Below, one piece after another: positions 38,330 to 47,753 of a DNA stretch of 64,000 nt (position 1 is the first letter of the stretch; every line of letters begins with the position of its first letter). The stretch spans positions 34,025-98,024 of the forward strand of contig JANQLY010000016.1 of the NCBI GenBank assembly GCA_028280345.1, in the 5' to 3' direction. The notes under the pieces are model-generated. The model saw only the letters and a program-made list of their open reading frames with translations. It was not told where the DNA came from and ran no database searches. The translations under genes were made by a program, and so were the position numbers. This DNA is from Pseudomonadales bacterium (GTDB lineage Bacteria > Pseudomonadota > Gammaproteobacteria > Pseudomonadales > UBA7239).

Positions 38330-41182
38330 TCACATAAATATTTTGAAAGTCATCATTTCAACGTCGATATTGCCGATACGCATTTTGACGTTGGCCGGCT
38401 CGGTAATGACTTCGAGCGGTGTAGTTTTGGTTTTTGAATCAAATACCTTGTTTTCGTAGCCAATTGTCATTACTGCATCAATTTTTGCGGCAAAGTTGAT
38501 ACCCGCGGAAATATCCACATTAGTAAATGCACCGAGATTCAGGTCCATTTTGTTCGCTGCGGCAAGACTCGTACTAATATCTGATCGCGCTCCAAGGAAC
38601 GTCGAAATATTGCTTGTTGCTGCGAGACTTGCATTAATATCGGATTTCGCACCCAAAAATGTGGATATGGAGCTATGCGCACCGGTCGTCGTTGAGTGAC
38701 TGGTCAGATTACCAGTCGTGGTTTGCTTAATAGTCTGATCGCCATTGATCGTATTGGTATTCTTAACATCACCATTATTCGTTGATGTACTTGTCGCTGT
38801 ACCGTTAACCGTATTAGTAGTGGTTACATCACCATGGTTTGTTGAAGTGCTGGTGGTATCACCGGTGACCGTATTGGTATTGGTCATATCACCATTGTTT
38901 GTCGACGTACTGGTTACTTTTCCAGTTACAGTATTGGTGCTGGTGATGTCACCATTATTTGTCGTCGTACTCGTGGTAGTACCAGTAACCGTATTAGTAT
39001 TATCAATATTGCCATTATTGGTTGAAGTACTCGTTGTATTGCCATTAACGGTATTGGTACTGTCTATATCGGCATTATTTGTAGAAGTGCTTGTCGTCTT
39101 GCCATTGACTGTATTCTCACTGATGTTTTCGCCTTCGATAGTGGTATAACTCTCGGACTTGCCAATTGTCGACTCTGAATAACTCCTGTCATTTATCGTG
39201 GTATAGCTGTCGGAATTATCAATGGTTGATTTATTATAGCTGTAACCTATTGTCGAGGTGTTTTTTGAGGTGTCTATTTTCGAAACACTTGTACTGGTGC
39301 CAATTTCAGAATAACTCGTGGTATAACCACCATAAAACGTGCTTTCGGTACAACCATAGGTATCACTGGTACTGAGCAATCCATCCTTGCCCTGATCTGC
39401 CGTCGAATAGCTGTAACTACCGCCCTGGGAGTAGCTCGAGTCGCGATATTTACCCGTATTATATTTTCCTTCTACAATACTGATCGCATTATCAAGATCA
39501 GCACTGGAGTTAAGCCCGAAGCGAATACTGATGCCATCGCCATAACTCGTGGAATAGTTACTACCAACTGTGGTATTCGCTAGCCAGCCACTGGGCATAA
39601 TCACCATATTGCCATTAGTTTGTACAATGCTTTGTACCTCAGGCATTTCTGATTCATCGTTAGAGCGCCCGACAATCACGGTTGACCCTACTTCCGGTAC
39701 TGTTTGCATATGTTGAGCCAGCTTGATCCACACCGGCCCCTGCCCGGCCATATCCCCGGTTACCAGATCAATCAGCATTCCCCTTTCGGAAAAGTCCTCC
39801 GGAGCTTTGTTATCGAGATAACGCGCATCTTCTGTTTCAACCTCGAAATCAGTTTTTCTACGGTACTTCCAACCCTTGGGATGGGTGGCACCACCTGTGG
39901 CCAACACGGTTCCAAGCACTGCGCCCTGTTGAGTATCCTGGATATTAAACGGCGTAACCAATAGAGAAGGATCTGTTGCCTGGAAACTGTTGCTGTACAA
40001 CTCCGTAGCACTCATCTTGTGTTGTACCTGGGTAACTACCAGTTCCAGGTTATCAAGTTCCGGTCTGATTTCTGTTGTTTTTTTCGTCACCTTGCCCTTG
40101 TCAAAACTGTATTCTGGCGAGTCAAACGTCGCATCTGAAATCGTTTTAAATGTGTGCCCGGCACTGAGCAATGGACTGGTAGACGAACCACTTACTCCAC
40201 TCGCCGCTGAGTTAATCATCTGCCAGTTTTTATCTGTCAGAGGCTCTGAATCATCCCCGGCTCCGTATTGGTAAACTTTATAATCGTGGAACGGCAGCGT
40301 CGATTTGCCTTCAATTTCACCCTGGTAAGGTACAAAGCCTGCGATACTGTCTGACTCCCAGGCGGCTTCACTGCGTACTGCCAATGCCTGCACTCCGGAT
40401 GTCGCAAGCGACTTTTTGAATTGATACTGTGTGATACTTGTATCCTGTTCATAGCTCTGTGCCTGCTCATTAGCTTCAATATAATTCAGCACAAGATCCT
40501 GTTTCTGCTTGCCAACAGTCCGTTTCAGAATCTTATAGTAGTTCTTATTGGTAATGACCATGGTGTGCTTGTCTTCTGTATGACAGAAGTAATAGCAAAT
40601 GAAGGCTTTTTGCATCAAACGCTGAATAAATGCAAAATCGGTCTCACCGGCTTGCAACCAGTCCTGCTGGCGGTCGATCGCGAAGGTATCAACATTCATT
40701 TCGAAATCAATATTGTGATAGCCAAGCACTTCGGAAATCACATCTTCAATAGTTTTATTGGTATAGAGTTGGTAGCGGTTTGTCAGTGTGGCTTTCCATA
40801 GCACCGGTTTTACCGTTGCCTGGTAAACACCGGGGTCTGCATAGGAGAAATCACTGATAATACCGTTGAAATAGCGTGCGCTGACTTCTTCACCGGCGTT
40901 CTTTTCCTTGCTTGGGCGAACATAGGTAATAGTCGTTTCAGCACCAAGCATATCATCCACATGAAACTTTTTACGCCCCGCAGAATAGTCATTTGCGCGC
41001 ATTTCAAGCTGAAATTCAAAAGGCTGGGAAATACTTTCACTTCCCTGGACGGAATCCAGACGTAGAGTTTCCTCACCGATAGTTTGTGATTGTTTCCCTG
41101 TTGTTTTGATGGTAACCCATAACGGCGACTTCTCTATCTTGACGCCTTCGACAACCAGATCACCAATATTTGACGTTCCCAT
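38330..41182 (-). CDS. vgrG: VgrG spike protein with tandem-repeat C-terminus
   Basis: The protein has 950 residues. Its first half has the gp27/gp5-like VgrG core (LRLDSVQGSESISQPFEFQL, WLQAGETDFAFIQRLMQKAF, DLVTGDMAGQGPVWIKLAQ). After about residue 560 it becomes a Ser/Thr/Tyr/Asn-rich beta region. Six exact 20-residue repeats (VNGxTTSTSTNNGDIxxTNT) lie near residues 690-810. A second repeat type (ISTFLGAKSDI) and a short C-terminal domain ending MMTFKIFM follow. The extended beta-helical needle is much longer than in a plain VgrG. TssG and DUF2169 genes flank it. Confidence 0.92.
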   Translation of the reverse strand: MGTSNIGDLVVEGVKIEKSPLWVTIKTTGKQSQTIGEETLRLDSVQGSESISQPFEFQLEMRANDYSAGRKKFHVDDMLGAETTITYVRPSKEKNAGEEVSARYFNGIISDFSYADPGVYQATVKPVLWKATLTNRYQLYTNKTIEDVISEVLGYHNIDFEMNVDTFAIDRQQDWLQAGETDFAFIQRLMQKAFICYYFCHTEDKHTMVITNKNYYKILKRTVGKQKQDLVLNYIEANEQAQSYEQDTSITQYQFKKSLATSGVQALAVRSEAAWESDSIAGFVPYQGEIEGKSTLPFHDYKVYQYGAGDDSEPLTDKNWQMINSAASGVSGSSTSPLLSAGHTFKTISDATFDSPEYSFDKGKVTKKTTEIRPELDNLELVVTQVQHKMSATELYSNSFQATDPSLLVTPFNIQDTQQGAVLGTVLATGGATHPKGWKYRRKTDFEVETEDARYLDNKAPEDFSERGMLIDLVTGDMAGQGPVWIKLAQHMQTVPEVGSTVIVGRSNDESEMPEVQSIVQTNGNMVIMPSGWLANTTVGSNYSTSYGDGISIRFGLNSSADLDNAISIVEGKYNTGKYRDSSYSQGGSYSYSTADQGKDGLLSTSDTYGCTESTFYGGYTTSYSEIGTSTSVSKIDTSKNTSTIGYSYNKSTIDNSDSYTTINDRSYSESTIGKSESYTTIEGENISENTVNGKTTSTSTNNADIDSTNTVNGNTTSTSTNNGNIDNTNTVTGTTTSTTTNNGDITSTNTVTGKVTSTSTNNGDMTNTNTVTGDTTSTSTNHGDVTTTNTVNGTATSTSTNNGDVKNTNTINGDQTIKQTTTGNLTSHSTTTGAHSSISTFLGAKSDINASLAATSNISTFLGARSDISTSLAAANKMDLNLGAFTNVDISAGINFAAKIDAVMTIGYENKVFDSKTKTTPLEVITEPANVKMRIGNIDVEMMTFKIFM
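38750..39109 (-). repeat. Six tandem 60-bp repeats inside vgrG
   Basis: Six in-frame 60-base units each encode 20 residues of the form V(N/T)G-x-T-TSTSTNNGD-xxx-TNT. A seventh, degenerate unit follows (INGDQTIKQT). The third codon positions differ between copies, so selection on the protein rather than recent duplication is suggested. The array is coding, not a CRISPR. Confidence 0.95.
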
Positions 41183-41189
41183 AAGTATG

Positions 41190-42212
41190 TCAGATCCTTA
41201 TCACATATTCACTGCAGCCATCTGCGCCATCCCGCGCTTTCAGCCAGGAATTTTGCCCAAGTCTAAAACCGTATTCACTATCGTGCTCCAGTCGAGATCG
41301 TGGAATCTCATCCTTATTAATCAGCAGACTCACAAGGCAATCCCACTGCTGATTGCTGGCAAAATGAATCACAGAAACCAGTTGCGCATAGTAATCACCA
41401 CCGGGTAATAATTTGTTCAGCGTTGCAAAGTCCATCGGCCCCATTTCCATGTTGATGAGACTCTGTTGATCCCAATAGCGGCGACCAATAATGGTGTTAT
41501 CACCCAAAGAACGGTGGGCACTGGCATCTCCAAGCCGCAGACAGTCTTCTTTGTCAAAACGATGCCACTGTCCAATCATCTGTTTGATATCCACCCTGAC
41601 GTTAAACAGGGAGATCACAAGATTAATAATGTAGCTTGTGGATTTTCTCGGGTTATTAATCAGCCCTGCGTAGGTCTGAATAACCCGGCGTGACAGTGCG
41701 ATGCGCTCGAACAGCTCTTTATTATTAAATCCAGCAATAGAATCCACCTTGCCAGCCATTTTTGACTTGTTCGGTGTCACTGTCGTTAACGACATACTGT
41801 TTTTATCCCTTGCAAGATAGCGCAGAGCCAGCAGACGGTGATTAAAAATATCGAGAAAATCTCGAATCGTTGCATTGCTATCAGCCAAGTCATCAGTGAC
41901 CCATTCAATATAAGGCTGGGGCAACGGCCCATTGAGCGCCATCAAACCAAATTCTGCTGTACCCAAATTCGGTGGCCTGTCTTCATTTTGTGCTCTACGC
42001 AGATAGCTGATATAGCTGGGCGGAAAGTCATAGCGTACGTCAGACTCCATAGTAAAGGCACGATCAATTCTGTCACACTCATCTTCACGATGATCGTGCT
42101 CGCCTTTTTCAATCAGGAGCAATTTGACCAGCTGATAAAAGCCAAAATGCTGCGCATAATTGTCTACGCACTCCTTCAGAGTACGATCTGTTCGCCAGCT
42201 AATGCTTGCCAT
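41190..42212 (-). CDS. tssG: T6SS baseplate protein TssG
   Basis: The 340 residues have the TssG family layout: an N-terminal ASISWRTDRTLKECVDNYAQHFGFYQLVKLLL helix region (only part quoted as motif: FYQLVKLL), then AEFGLMALNGPLPQPYIEW. TssG joins TssE, TssF and TssK in the baseplate wedge. Its start overlaps the 3' end of tssF by 37 bases, an unusually long coupling, and vgrG begins 7 bases after its stop. Confidence 0.92.
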   Translation of the reverse strand: MASISWRTDRTLKECVDNYAQHFGFYQLVKLLLIEKGEHDHREDECDRIDRAFTMESDVRYDFPPSYISYLRRAQNEDRPPNLGTAEFGLMALNGPLPQPYIEWVTDDLADSNATIRDFLDIFNHRLLALRYLARDKNSMSLTTVTPNKSKMAGKVDSIAGFNNKELFERIALSRRVIQTYAGLINNPRKSTSYIINLVISLFNVRVDIKQMIGQWHRFDKEDCLRLGDASAHRSLGDNTIIGRRYWDQQSLINMEMGPMDFATLNKLLPGGDYYAQLVSVIHFASNQQWDCLVSLLINKDEIPRSRLEHDSEYGFRLGQNSWLKARDGADGCSEYVIRI

Positions 42213-44026
42213 TCTTTAAATACACTCTTTCTTTGCTCGGTGAACAATTTCACTTTGGTAAAACTGTTTACGTTGACATACATGCCGAGAAAACGCCTGA
42301 GCACCTCCCCGAACAAAATAATGCTACCGCCGTCAAACATATCCTCATCTATTGACAGGCTGACTTCCATACCGCGACAGAAACCACGCCACTGATCCTT
42401 GCCGATATGCTGCACGATACGACGACAGGAAAGATCCTTGATACTTGCCACTTGCACGTAGTGGCTTTTAGAACGCTCATCACTATAGATTTGCAAAATA
42501 TGTTTAAAAGCATCCAGACCGTCTTCTGCCAGCGATAAATGGTTCAGTGACAGATTAGATACCAGCTGCCAGCTTTTGCTTTTATTTAAACGCGGCGCCT
42601 GGTGCATGGAAGGCTTGGTTACGATACGCGCCGCACGGATTGGTCCCGGGCCTTGTAATTTCAAGGCTTCCCCTACTCGCATCGATTCCGGCAAACGTCG
42701 GTTGGTGCACAATGATGAAATTGACAGCACATCGTCCACTGTGTCATTTAAATCAAATTTATTGCGATGCACTGAGATAAAGCTTTCTGTCCCTGGTACA
42801 CTTTTTAACTCGCTAAGTTCCAGTCTCGTGCTGTAAAAGGACTCGCCTTCATTGAGCAGATCATAGTCAATCCCCATATAGGCATGTAGGCGCTCCGGAG
42901 CTCCCTCTTTTGGCACAGCCTGCACATCGAGAATACTATGCACCTCACAATAAGCATGATTACGCGAGTCACCAATTAAACGGTATTCATGGCGCTGCTC
43001 ATCGAGCCTGACGGGATTTAGCTGCTTGCGAAACAGGTTAACGAGGGGAATACAGTTAAGACGTAAACAATGTGAATCCGGCACAAGACTGCTGCCTGGT
43101 ACCCGATCCAGCAAAAACATTAATTCGAATTCCCGGGTAAAGCCCTTGCTTTCAATACCTTCAATATCAAAGAACAGAAATTTCTCAGGAAAAGAAAAAT
43201 ACTCCTGCAAGATTCGGTAGGCGTGGTGGGAATTGGTATGGTATGGCAAGGCTGCCTCTTGCATAGAGAACCCTCGCCACTGCAGGTTATCCACCGGTAG
43301 AATTGTTATCTCACCATTAGCTTTATTCCTTACCGCAACACTCAGCAAATCGTTTGCCAACAGATCATAAATTGCGTAGGCACTTTCCGGCTTATTTAAC
43401 ATACCACTGATAAAGAAGCACAAGTTATCAAGCCCATAGGCGTGAATCGGATCCGGGCCGGTATTGTTAATATTAACCCGGAGTATGGAATGAGCCTTTT
43501 CCAGTGCGCCATTAACTTCATCGGGCAACTCTTCCGACACCACATCCTGTGCCTGTATAAATGACACATCATTGACTTCCAATGGCCGCAGAATTGTTTC
43601 GTAGCAAACACGCATATTGCAGCGCACCCGGCTACCTTTACTGCCTTCAGCGTTAGCGTAAAGCTCACGACCAACATCCAGTTTCCAGCCGCCTTCAAAA
43701 TTGGCGCCATCGGGAATCACCTCCGGCTGCACAACAAACATCGACGGTAACGGTTTAACAAGATGGGGATAAAGAATACTGAGCAACTGATTCGGAAGTG
43801 TACTCTCTTCCGCATCCATATCGCGGCGCAAGCTACCCGTTAGATAGGCAAACGCCTGCAATAGCAGCTCAACATGAGGATCTGACGATTTTCCCTGACT
43901 GAGTTGCAGCTCATGGGCAACTCGAGGGTAGTCCTCTGAAAAATCTTTTGCTCGGGTTCGCAGGTAGTCAAGTTCCCTCAGGAAATAACCATACATACCC
44001 TGTTCTTGCACATCCGGCATAGACAT
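42176..44026 (-). CDS. tssF: T6SS baseplate protein TssF
   Basis: The 616 residues include the conserved N-terminus YFLRELDYLRTRAKDFSEDY and AHELQLSQGKSSDPHVELLL, then LLSILYPHLVKPLPSMFVVQ, and a C-terminal FCRGMEVSLSIDED with LFGEVLRRFLGMYVNVNSF. TssF is the baseplate wedge component that pairs with TssG. The gene overlaps tssG by 37 bases and follows tssE by 16 bases. Confidence 0.95.
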   Translation of the reverse strand: MSMPDVQEQGMYGYFLRELDYLRTRAKDFSEDYPRVAHELQLSQGKSSDPHVELLLQAFAYLTGSLRRDMDAEESTLPNQLLSILYPHLVKPLPSMFVVQPEVIPDGANFEGGWKLDVGRELYANAEGSKGSRVRCNMRVCYETILRPLEVNDVSFIQAQDVVSEELPDEVNGALEKAHSILRVNINNTGPDPIHAYGLDNLCFFISGMLNKPESAYAIYDLLANDLLSVAVRNKANGEITILPVDNLQWRGFSMQEAALPYHTNSHHAYRILQEYFSFPEKFLFFDIEGIESKGFTREFELMFLLDRVPGSSLVPDSHCLRLNCIPLVNLFRKQLNPVRLDEQRHEYRLIGDSRNHAYCEVHSILDVQAVPKEGAPERLHAYMGIDYDLLNEGESFYSTRLELSELKSVPGTESFISVHRNKFDLNDTVDDVLSISSLCTNRRLPESMRVGEALKLQGPGPIRAARIVTKPSMHQAPRLNKSKSWQLVSNLSLNHLSLAEDGLDAFKHILQIYSDERSKSHYVQVASIKDLSCRRIVQHIGKDQWRGFCRGMEVSLSIDEDMFDGGSIILFGEVLRRFLGMYVNVNSFTKVKLFTEQRKSVFKEWQALAGEQIVL

Positions 44027-44042
44027 AACTGTCTCTCATCTT

Positions 44043-44429
44043 TTAATCGTCCAACTGTGCGTGGAATACAAAGCGCTCGGGTTCTTCATCGATGTACAAA
44101 TCACCTGTGATTTGCACTGAGCGTGTATTCCAGCTTTTACCTCCTGCCAGCTGAACTTCAACATTCCGCAACCGCGGCTCATATTCCTCAATAATCTCCT
44201 CTATATTCCGAATCATGTCTGCCAGATCGTTACTGCTGTTACTACCAACGTTAACAACACTTGGCAGACCGTAATTCAGAATATTGCGCGACTTTCTTTG
44301 CTCTCCCACATAGCGGGTTCTAAGCAGTCGCTGCACATCGGCAATCACTGTTTGCTTGATGATCTCATTGGTCAGCATATCCCGACCCGCGTGTGGATCA
44401 CTCAAACGATAAAACAGTGGCCGTTGCAT
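44043..44429 (-). CDS. tssE: T6SS baseplate protein TssE (gp25 family)
   Basis: The 128 residues match GPW/gp25-type lysozyme-like baseplate proteins: RDMLTNEIIKQTVIADVQRLL, then RNILNYGLPS and the EPRLRNVEVQL strand, which holds the conserved EPR motif. TssE starts sheath polymerisation at the baseplate. It lies between hcp and tssF with gaps of 23 and 16 bases. Confidence 0.93.
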   Translation of the reverse strand: MQRPLFYRLSDPHAGRDMLTNEIIKQTVIADVQRLLRTRYVGEQRKSRNILNYGLPSVVNVGSNSSNDLADMIRNIEEIIEEYEPRLRNVEVQLAGGKSWNTRSVQITGDLYIDEEPERFVFHAQLDD

Positions 44430-44452
44430 CTGATCAGCTCCGTGCCAATCGC

Positions 44453-45073
44453 TTAGGTAAAGTTACCAATCGGGCGGTTTCTCGCCACACTCCAGCCTGC
44501 GTGGAACTGACCACCGTTAACAGTATCGGCACGCTGTACGTTGTAGGTCCACGTAATCTCTGTGAAATTCAGCTTGAATTGCTCTGTCGGCATATCATCA
44601 GGATGTGACTGGAATTGGATTTCACTGATAATCGCATCACGCAAGCTGATCGTCATAATGTTTGCAATACGGTCACCAGAGTTGCGCAGAATATAAATCT
44701 TGGTCGGCTGCTTTGTGCCCACACCAAGCGGTTTGGCGCGCAAGCACAATTCATTGAATTTTACCGATGACTTGTCAACGTACTTAACGCAGGTAAAGTC
44801 GGTAATAATCGGACGCCCCGAGGTACGTGCAGAGTTACTCACATCTGTGGTTACCTGCTGTTTCATACCCTGGTTTACCGAAACCAGCTCGATACAGTTT
44901 TTGCCGTCGAATGGAAAGGCCGGCGATTCTTTGGAATATTCTTCATTAAATTTATTCCATGGCAAATCACCGGTTCCCTTGTCACCATCGATCAAACTGC
45001 CACCTTTTGCCCAGTCGTTGTCACCGAGCCCAACCGCACCCGGATCGCCGGGCTGCATTAAAATCAAGTCCAT
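44453..45073 (-). CDS. hcp: Hcp inner-tube protein (TssD)
   Basis: The 206 residues show Hcp features: GKNCIELVSVNQGMKQQV, GRPIITDFTCVKYVDKSS, AIISEIQFQSHPDD and ITWTYNVQRAD. It is longer than the common 160-170 residue Hcp, mainly from an N-terminal extension (LPWNKFNEEYSKESPAFPF). It forms the tube inside the sheath. It follows tssBC by 29 bases. Confidence 0.93.
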   Translation of the reverse strand: MDLILMQPGDPGAVGLGDNDWAKGGSLIDGDKGTGDLPWNKFNEEYSKESPAFPFDGKNCIELVSVNQGMKQQVTTDVSNSARTSGRPIITDFTCVKYVDKSSVKFNELCLRAKPLGVGTKQPTKIYILRNSGDRIANIMTISLRDAIISEIQFQSHPDDMPTEQFKLNFTEITWTYNVQRADTVNGGQFHAGWSVARNRPIGNFT

Positions 45074-45102
45074 ATCTGACTCCTTACAGTACTGATAAAG
45101 GT

Positions 45103-47205
45103 TTAGCCCGGAATCTCTGCAACCAGACGAATCGATGCAGTGAGCTCTTCAAGTTGAAAATGTGGACGCAGAAATACCACCGCGTTATAAGCGCCAGGTT
45201 TGCCATTGATTTCTGTAACCACCACATGACCCTGCTGCAGCGGATAAGCCGCCTTGGCTTCCTGTCCGGCACTTTCGTCAAGCAATACGTACTTGGAAAT
45301 CCAGTTATTGAGGTATTCCTCAATACTTGATCGCGTCTGGAAGCTGCCCACCTTGTCACGCATAATGACCTTGATATAGTGCGCAAAGCGCGAAGCGTTG
45401 AGCACATAGGGCAACATCGCAGAAATCTGCGCATTGTTATTCGCAGAGTCGGTATTGTATTTTTTCGGCTTGTTGGTGGATTGACCACCAAAAAACGCTG
45501 CCTTGTCAGTACCCTTGCAATGACAAATTGTCATAAAACCAAGATCGTTAAGCTCTTTTTCACGGCGATCAGTAATTGATACCTGAGTCGGACAGGTAAT
45601 TGCCGTATCGCCATCTGCTGTTTTAAAGGTGTGAATCGGCAAATCTTCGACAAGGCCACCACCTTCAACACCACGAATAGCCGCCGTCCAGCCGTAGTGT
45701 GCAAACGCGTTGGTAATTCTTTCGGTCAACACATAGGCAGCATTTGCCCAAAGGTATTTGCTTGCATCAATGCCATTGACATCTTCTTCAAAAGTAATGT
45801 CATCAACTACAGTAAAGTCTTTACCGTATACCTGACGCATCAATACCTTGGGCAAGGTCAGCGTCACGTAACGTGAATCTTCTGTTTCACGAAAACCACG
45901 CCATTTGATCAGCTCGGCACTTTCAAAGATTTTTGACAAATCACGGGGCTTGGAAAGACCGCTGAAATTGTTCATATCAAACAATTTGGCATAGGCGGAT
46001 GCAATAAACGGCGTGTGCGCAGCAGCTGCTACATTTGAAATCCTTTCAAGTAAGGCAATATGCTCTGGATGACGGCCAAATTCAAAGTCGCCCACCAACA
46101 TACTGAAGGGGTCGCCACCATAAGTGCCATACTCCTCCTCATAAATTTTCTTAAACAGTGCACTTTGATCAAACTCAACCGCTTTTTCCAGATCCTTAAA
46201 TAACTCGTCGCGAGTCGCATTAAGCAGTTTCAACTGCAGGGTTGAGCTCGTTTCTGTATTCATCACAAGGTAGCTAAGTCCGCGCCATGCAGCCTCAACT
46301 TCCTTGAATCCCTCATCGTGTAGAATAAGATTCAACTGCGCACCCAACGCCTTATCAATGCTGACAATCTGCTCACCCATAAGCGCCGGGCCATCTTTGA
46401 CATTATCATCAGCAACAGTGGTCAAAACACTGGCTGTGAACTGACCGATCATCTCCATTGCATAGGACTGCTGATTCTCATCCAGCGCCATAGCGCCTTC
46501 ACCACTGATCATCGCCTTCATCGTGTCAGTCTGTGCGACATCTTTCCATTCTTCCGGCTTCTTGTCCTTGAACGCATCGGTGAGTTCCTTGCGCCAGCCA
46601 AGCTCTGCTTTCTGCTGGGTCAGCGCATCTTTGCGCTTGTTCAGGCTGGCAATCTTGTCTGCGTCAGCAGTTGCATCAAGACCGGAAATTTCCGTATCGA
46701 TTTCACTGATTTCTGCATCCAGCTCGTCCGCCGTCTTCTTGATAACAACCAGTTTCTCGACAATCTGATACAGCGGATCATTACCATCCATTTTGGCAAC
46801 AAAATCCCGCAGGCGGCAACGCGCCTTATACAGCTCATTAAGGGCCGGCAGCTTTTTCGTAATACTGAGCGGATCAAAGTCATCCATGGACTCAAGCAGC
46901 AGGATTTCGTTAAGCGGCTGCCCGTTGTTATCGCCAGGCAGTACATTCTCTACCTGGAGCACAACGCGCGGCTTAATCCCGGCCATCACCTTGTTAAGAT
47001 TATCGCGATCAATTTTGACAAACTTTCTGTCCTTGAGCGGTGGTATATCCCTGTCAGGATCACGCTTGCCGCCTAGATCAGCAAGAATACCAACAATAAA
47101 CGGTAATTCCCTTTGCTCAATCGCGTCGCCTATTTCCACATCGTAGGTGATCTGCACACGTGGCGGGCGCACTCTACTCAGTATGTGTTGTGTACTTTCA
47201 GCCAT
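45103..47205 (-). CDS. Fused TssB-TssC contractile sheath protein
   Basis: One open frame of 700 residues encodes both sheath subunits. Residues about 1-155 are TssB (RVQITYDVEIGDAIEQREL, LKDRKFVKIDRDNLNKVMAGI). Residues about 155-245 are a charged helical linker with heptad character (ELDAEISEIDTEI). From about 250 to 700 the sequence is TssC (AWRGLSYLVMNTE, MLVGDFEFGRHPEH, GWTAAIRGVEGGGLVEDLP). In the usual T6SS these are separate genes. The whole frame is intact with a good AGGAG ribosome binding site, so an artefact is unlikely. No ClpV gene accompanies it. Confidence 0.93.
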   Translation of the reverse strand: MAESTQHILSRVRPPRVQITYDVEIGDAIEQRELPFIVGILADLGGKRDPDRDIPPLKDRKFVKIDRDNLNKVMAGIKPRVVLQVENVLPGDNNGQPLNEILLLESMDDFDPLSITKKLPALNELYKARCRLRDFVAKMDGNDPLYQIVEKLVVIKKTADELDAEISEIDTEISGLDATADADKIASLNKRKDALTQQKAELGWRKELTDAFKDKKPEEWKDVAQTDTMKAMISGEGAMALDENQQSYAMEMIGQFTASVLTTVADDNVKDGPALMGEQIVSIDKALGAQLNLILHDEGFKEVEAAWRGLSYLVMNTETSSTLQLKLLNATRDELFKDLEKAVEFDQSALFKKIYEEEYGTYGGDPFSMLVGDFEFGRHPEHIALLERISNVAAAAHTPFIASAYAKLFDMNNFSGLSKPRDLSKIFESAELIKWRGFRETEDSRYVTLTLPKVLMRQVYGKDFTVVDDITFEEDVNGIDASKYLWANAAYVLTERITNAFAHYGWTAAIRGVEGGGLVEDLPIHTFKTADGDTAITCPTQVSITDRREKELNDLGFMTICHCKGTDKAAFFGGQSTNKPKKYNTDSANNNAQISAMLPYVLNASRFAHYIKVIMRDKVGSFQTRSSIEEYLNNWISKYVLLDESAGQEAKAAYPLQQGHVVVTEINGKPGAYNAVVFLRPHFQLEELTASIRLVAEIPG

Positions 47206-47262
47206 TTCTAAATGCTCCTGTACGTTTAATCATTAGGAAATTTTTAGCAATCATCCGCTGCA

Positions 47263-47499
47263 TCAGGATTTCCTATACATTTCTCTACCATCGTTCAAAT
47301 GAACTCTGATGACTTCTCCCTTCCGTTCCAGCATATCCAATGCCAGTTGGACGTGTTCGATAGAGTCGTTAAACCGTTGTTGCAATAACCACCATTTGGC
47401 GACACCATCGATTGTTTCTGACGCATTAGGTCTCGTTACTAGATATCGTTTGATTGCCTCTGCTGTAGAGACAATTTCTTCTCTTGCATATGAAGCCAC
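47263..47499 (-). CDS. Small winged-helix-like protein, first gene of the T6SS unit
   Basis: The protein has about 78 residues if it starts at GTG 47499, which has AGGAG seven bases upstream; a TTG 24 bases earlier would put that ribosome binding site in the coding part. The C-terminal half HVQLALDMLERKGEVIRVHLN looks like a winged-helix end with a beta wing. It is the first gene after the sigma-54 promoter and lies 57 bases before tssBC. It may modulate expression of the locus, but this is inference. Confidence 0.75.
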   Translation of the reverse strand: MASYAREEIVSTAEAIKRYLVTRPNASETIDGVAKWWLLQQRFNDSIEHVQLALDMLERKGEVIRVHLNDGREMYRKS

Positions 47500-47574
47500 A
47501 AAACTTCTCCTGTTGTGACGCAATTAAAGAACCCTAGCGGGACCTCGCCTTTTAATTCGACGTACCCTTGTTAG

Positions 47575-47590
47575 AGCAACCGGCGTGCCA
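47575..47590 (-). promoter_or_regulatory. Sigma-54 (RpoN) promoter of the T6SS unit
   Basis: Read leftward, TGGCAC (47585-47590), five bases (GCCGG) and TTGCT (47575-47579) match the -24/-12 consensus TGGCAC-N5-TTGCW exactly. The transcription start should be near 47563, about 65 bases before the GTG of the first gene. The neighbouring activator at 47889-48896 is a sigma-54 enhancer-binding protein, which supports the assignment. Confidence 0.93.
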
Positions 47591-47665
47591 GTTTTTATTT
47601 TTATCTGTAAGTGATTGTTTTAAATAGATTAAGTATTTTTTGCTTTATTGAATAAAAAACTATGC

Positions 47666-47681
47666 GGGTAAAAAACAACCC
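47666..47681. promoter_or_regulatory. Predicted activator site 1 (GGG-N10-CCC)
   Basis: GGGTAAAAAACAACCC, 76 bases upstream of the -24 box. It matches the two other 16-base sites when read on the minus strand (GGGTTGTTTTTTACCC). Confidence 0.65.
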
Positions 47682-47735
47682 ATTGTATTTTTTATATTCT
47701 TTTATAAAACAACAGCATAGAGATTTTCAACTAAC

Positions 47736-47751
47736 GGGATACTTTTTACCC
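47736..47751. promoter_or_regulatory. Predicted activator site 2 (GGG-N10-CCC)
   Basis: GGGATACTTTTTACCC, 146 bases upstream of the -24 box. It shares the consensus GGGWTRYTTTTWWCCC with sites 1 and 3 and lies two bases from site 3. Confidence 0.75.
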
Positions 47752-47753
47752 AC

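Noticed and set aside
38750..39109. CRISPR-like 60-base periodicity
   Set aside because: There are no unique spacers; the repeats are in frame and encode protein.
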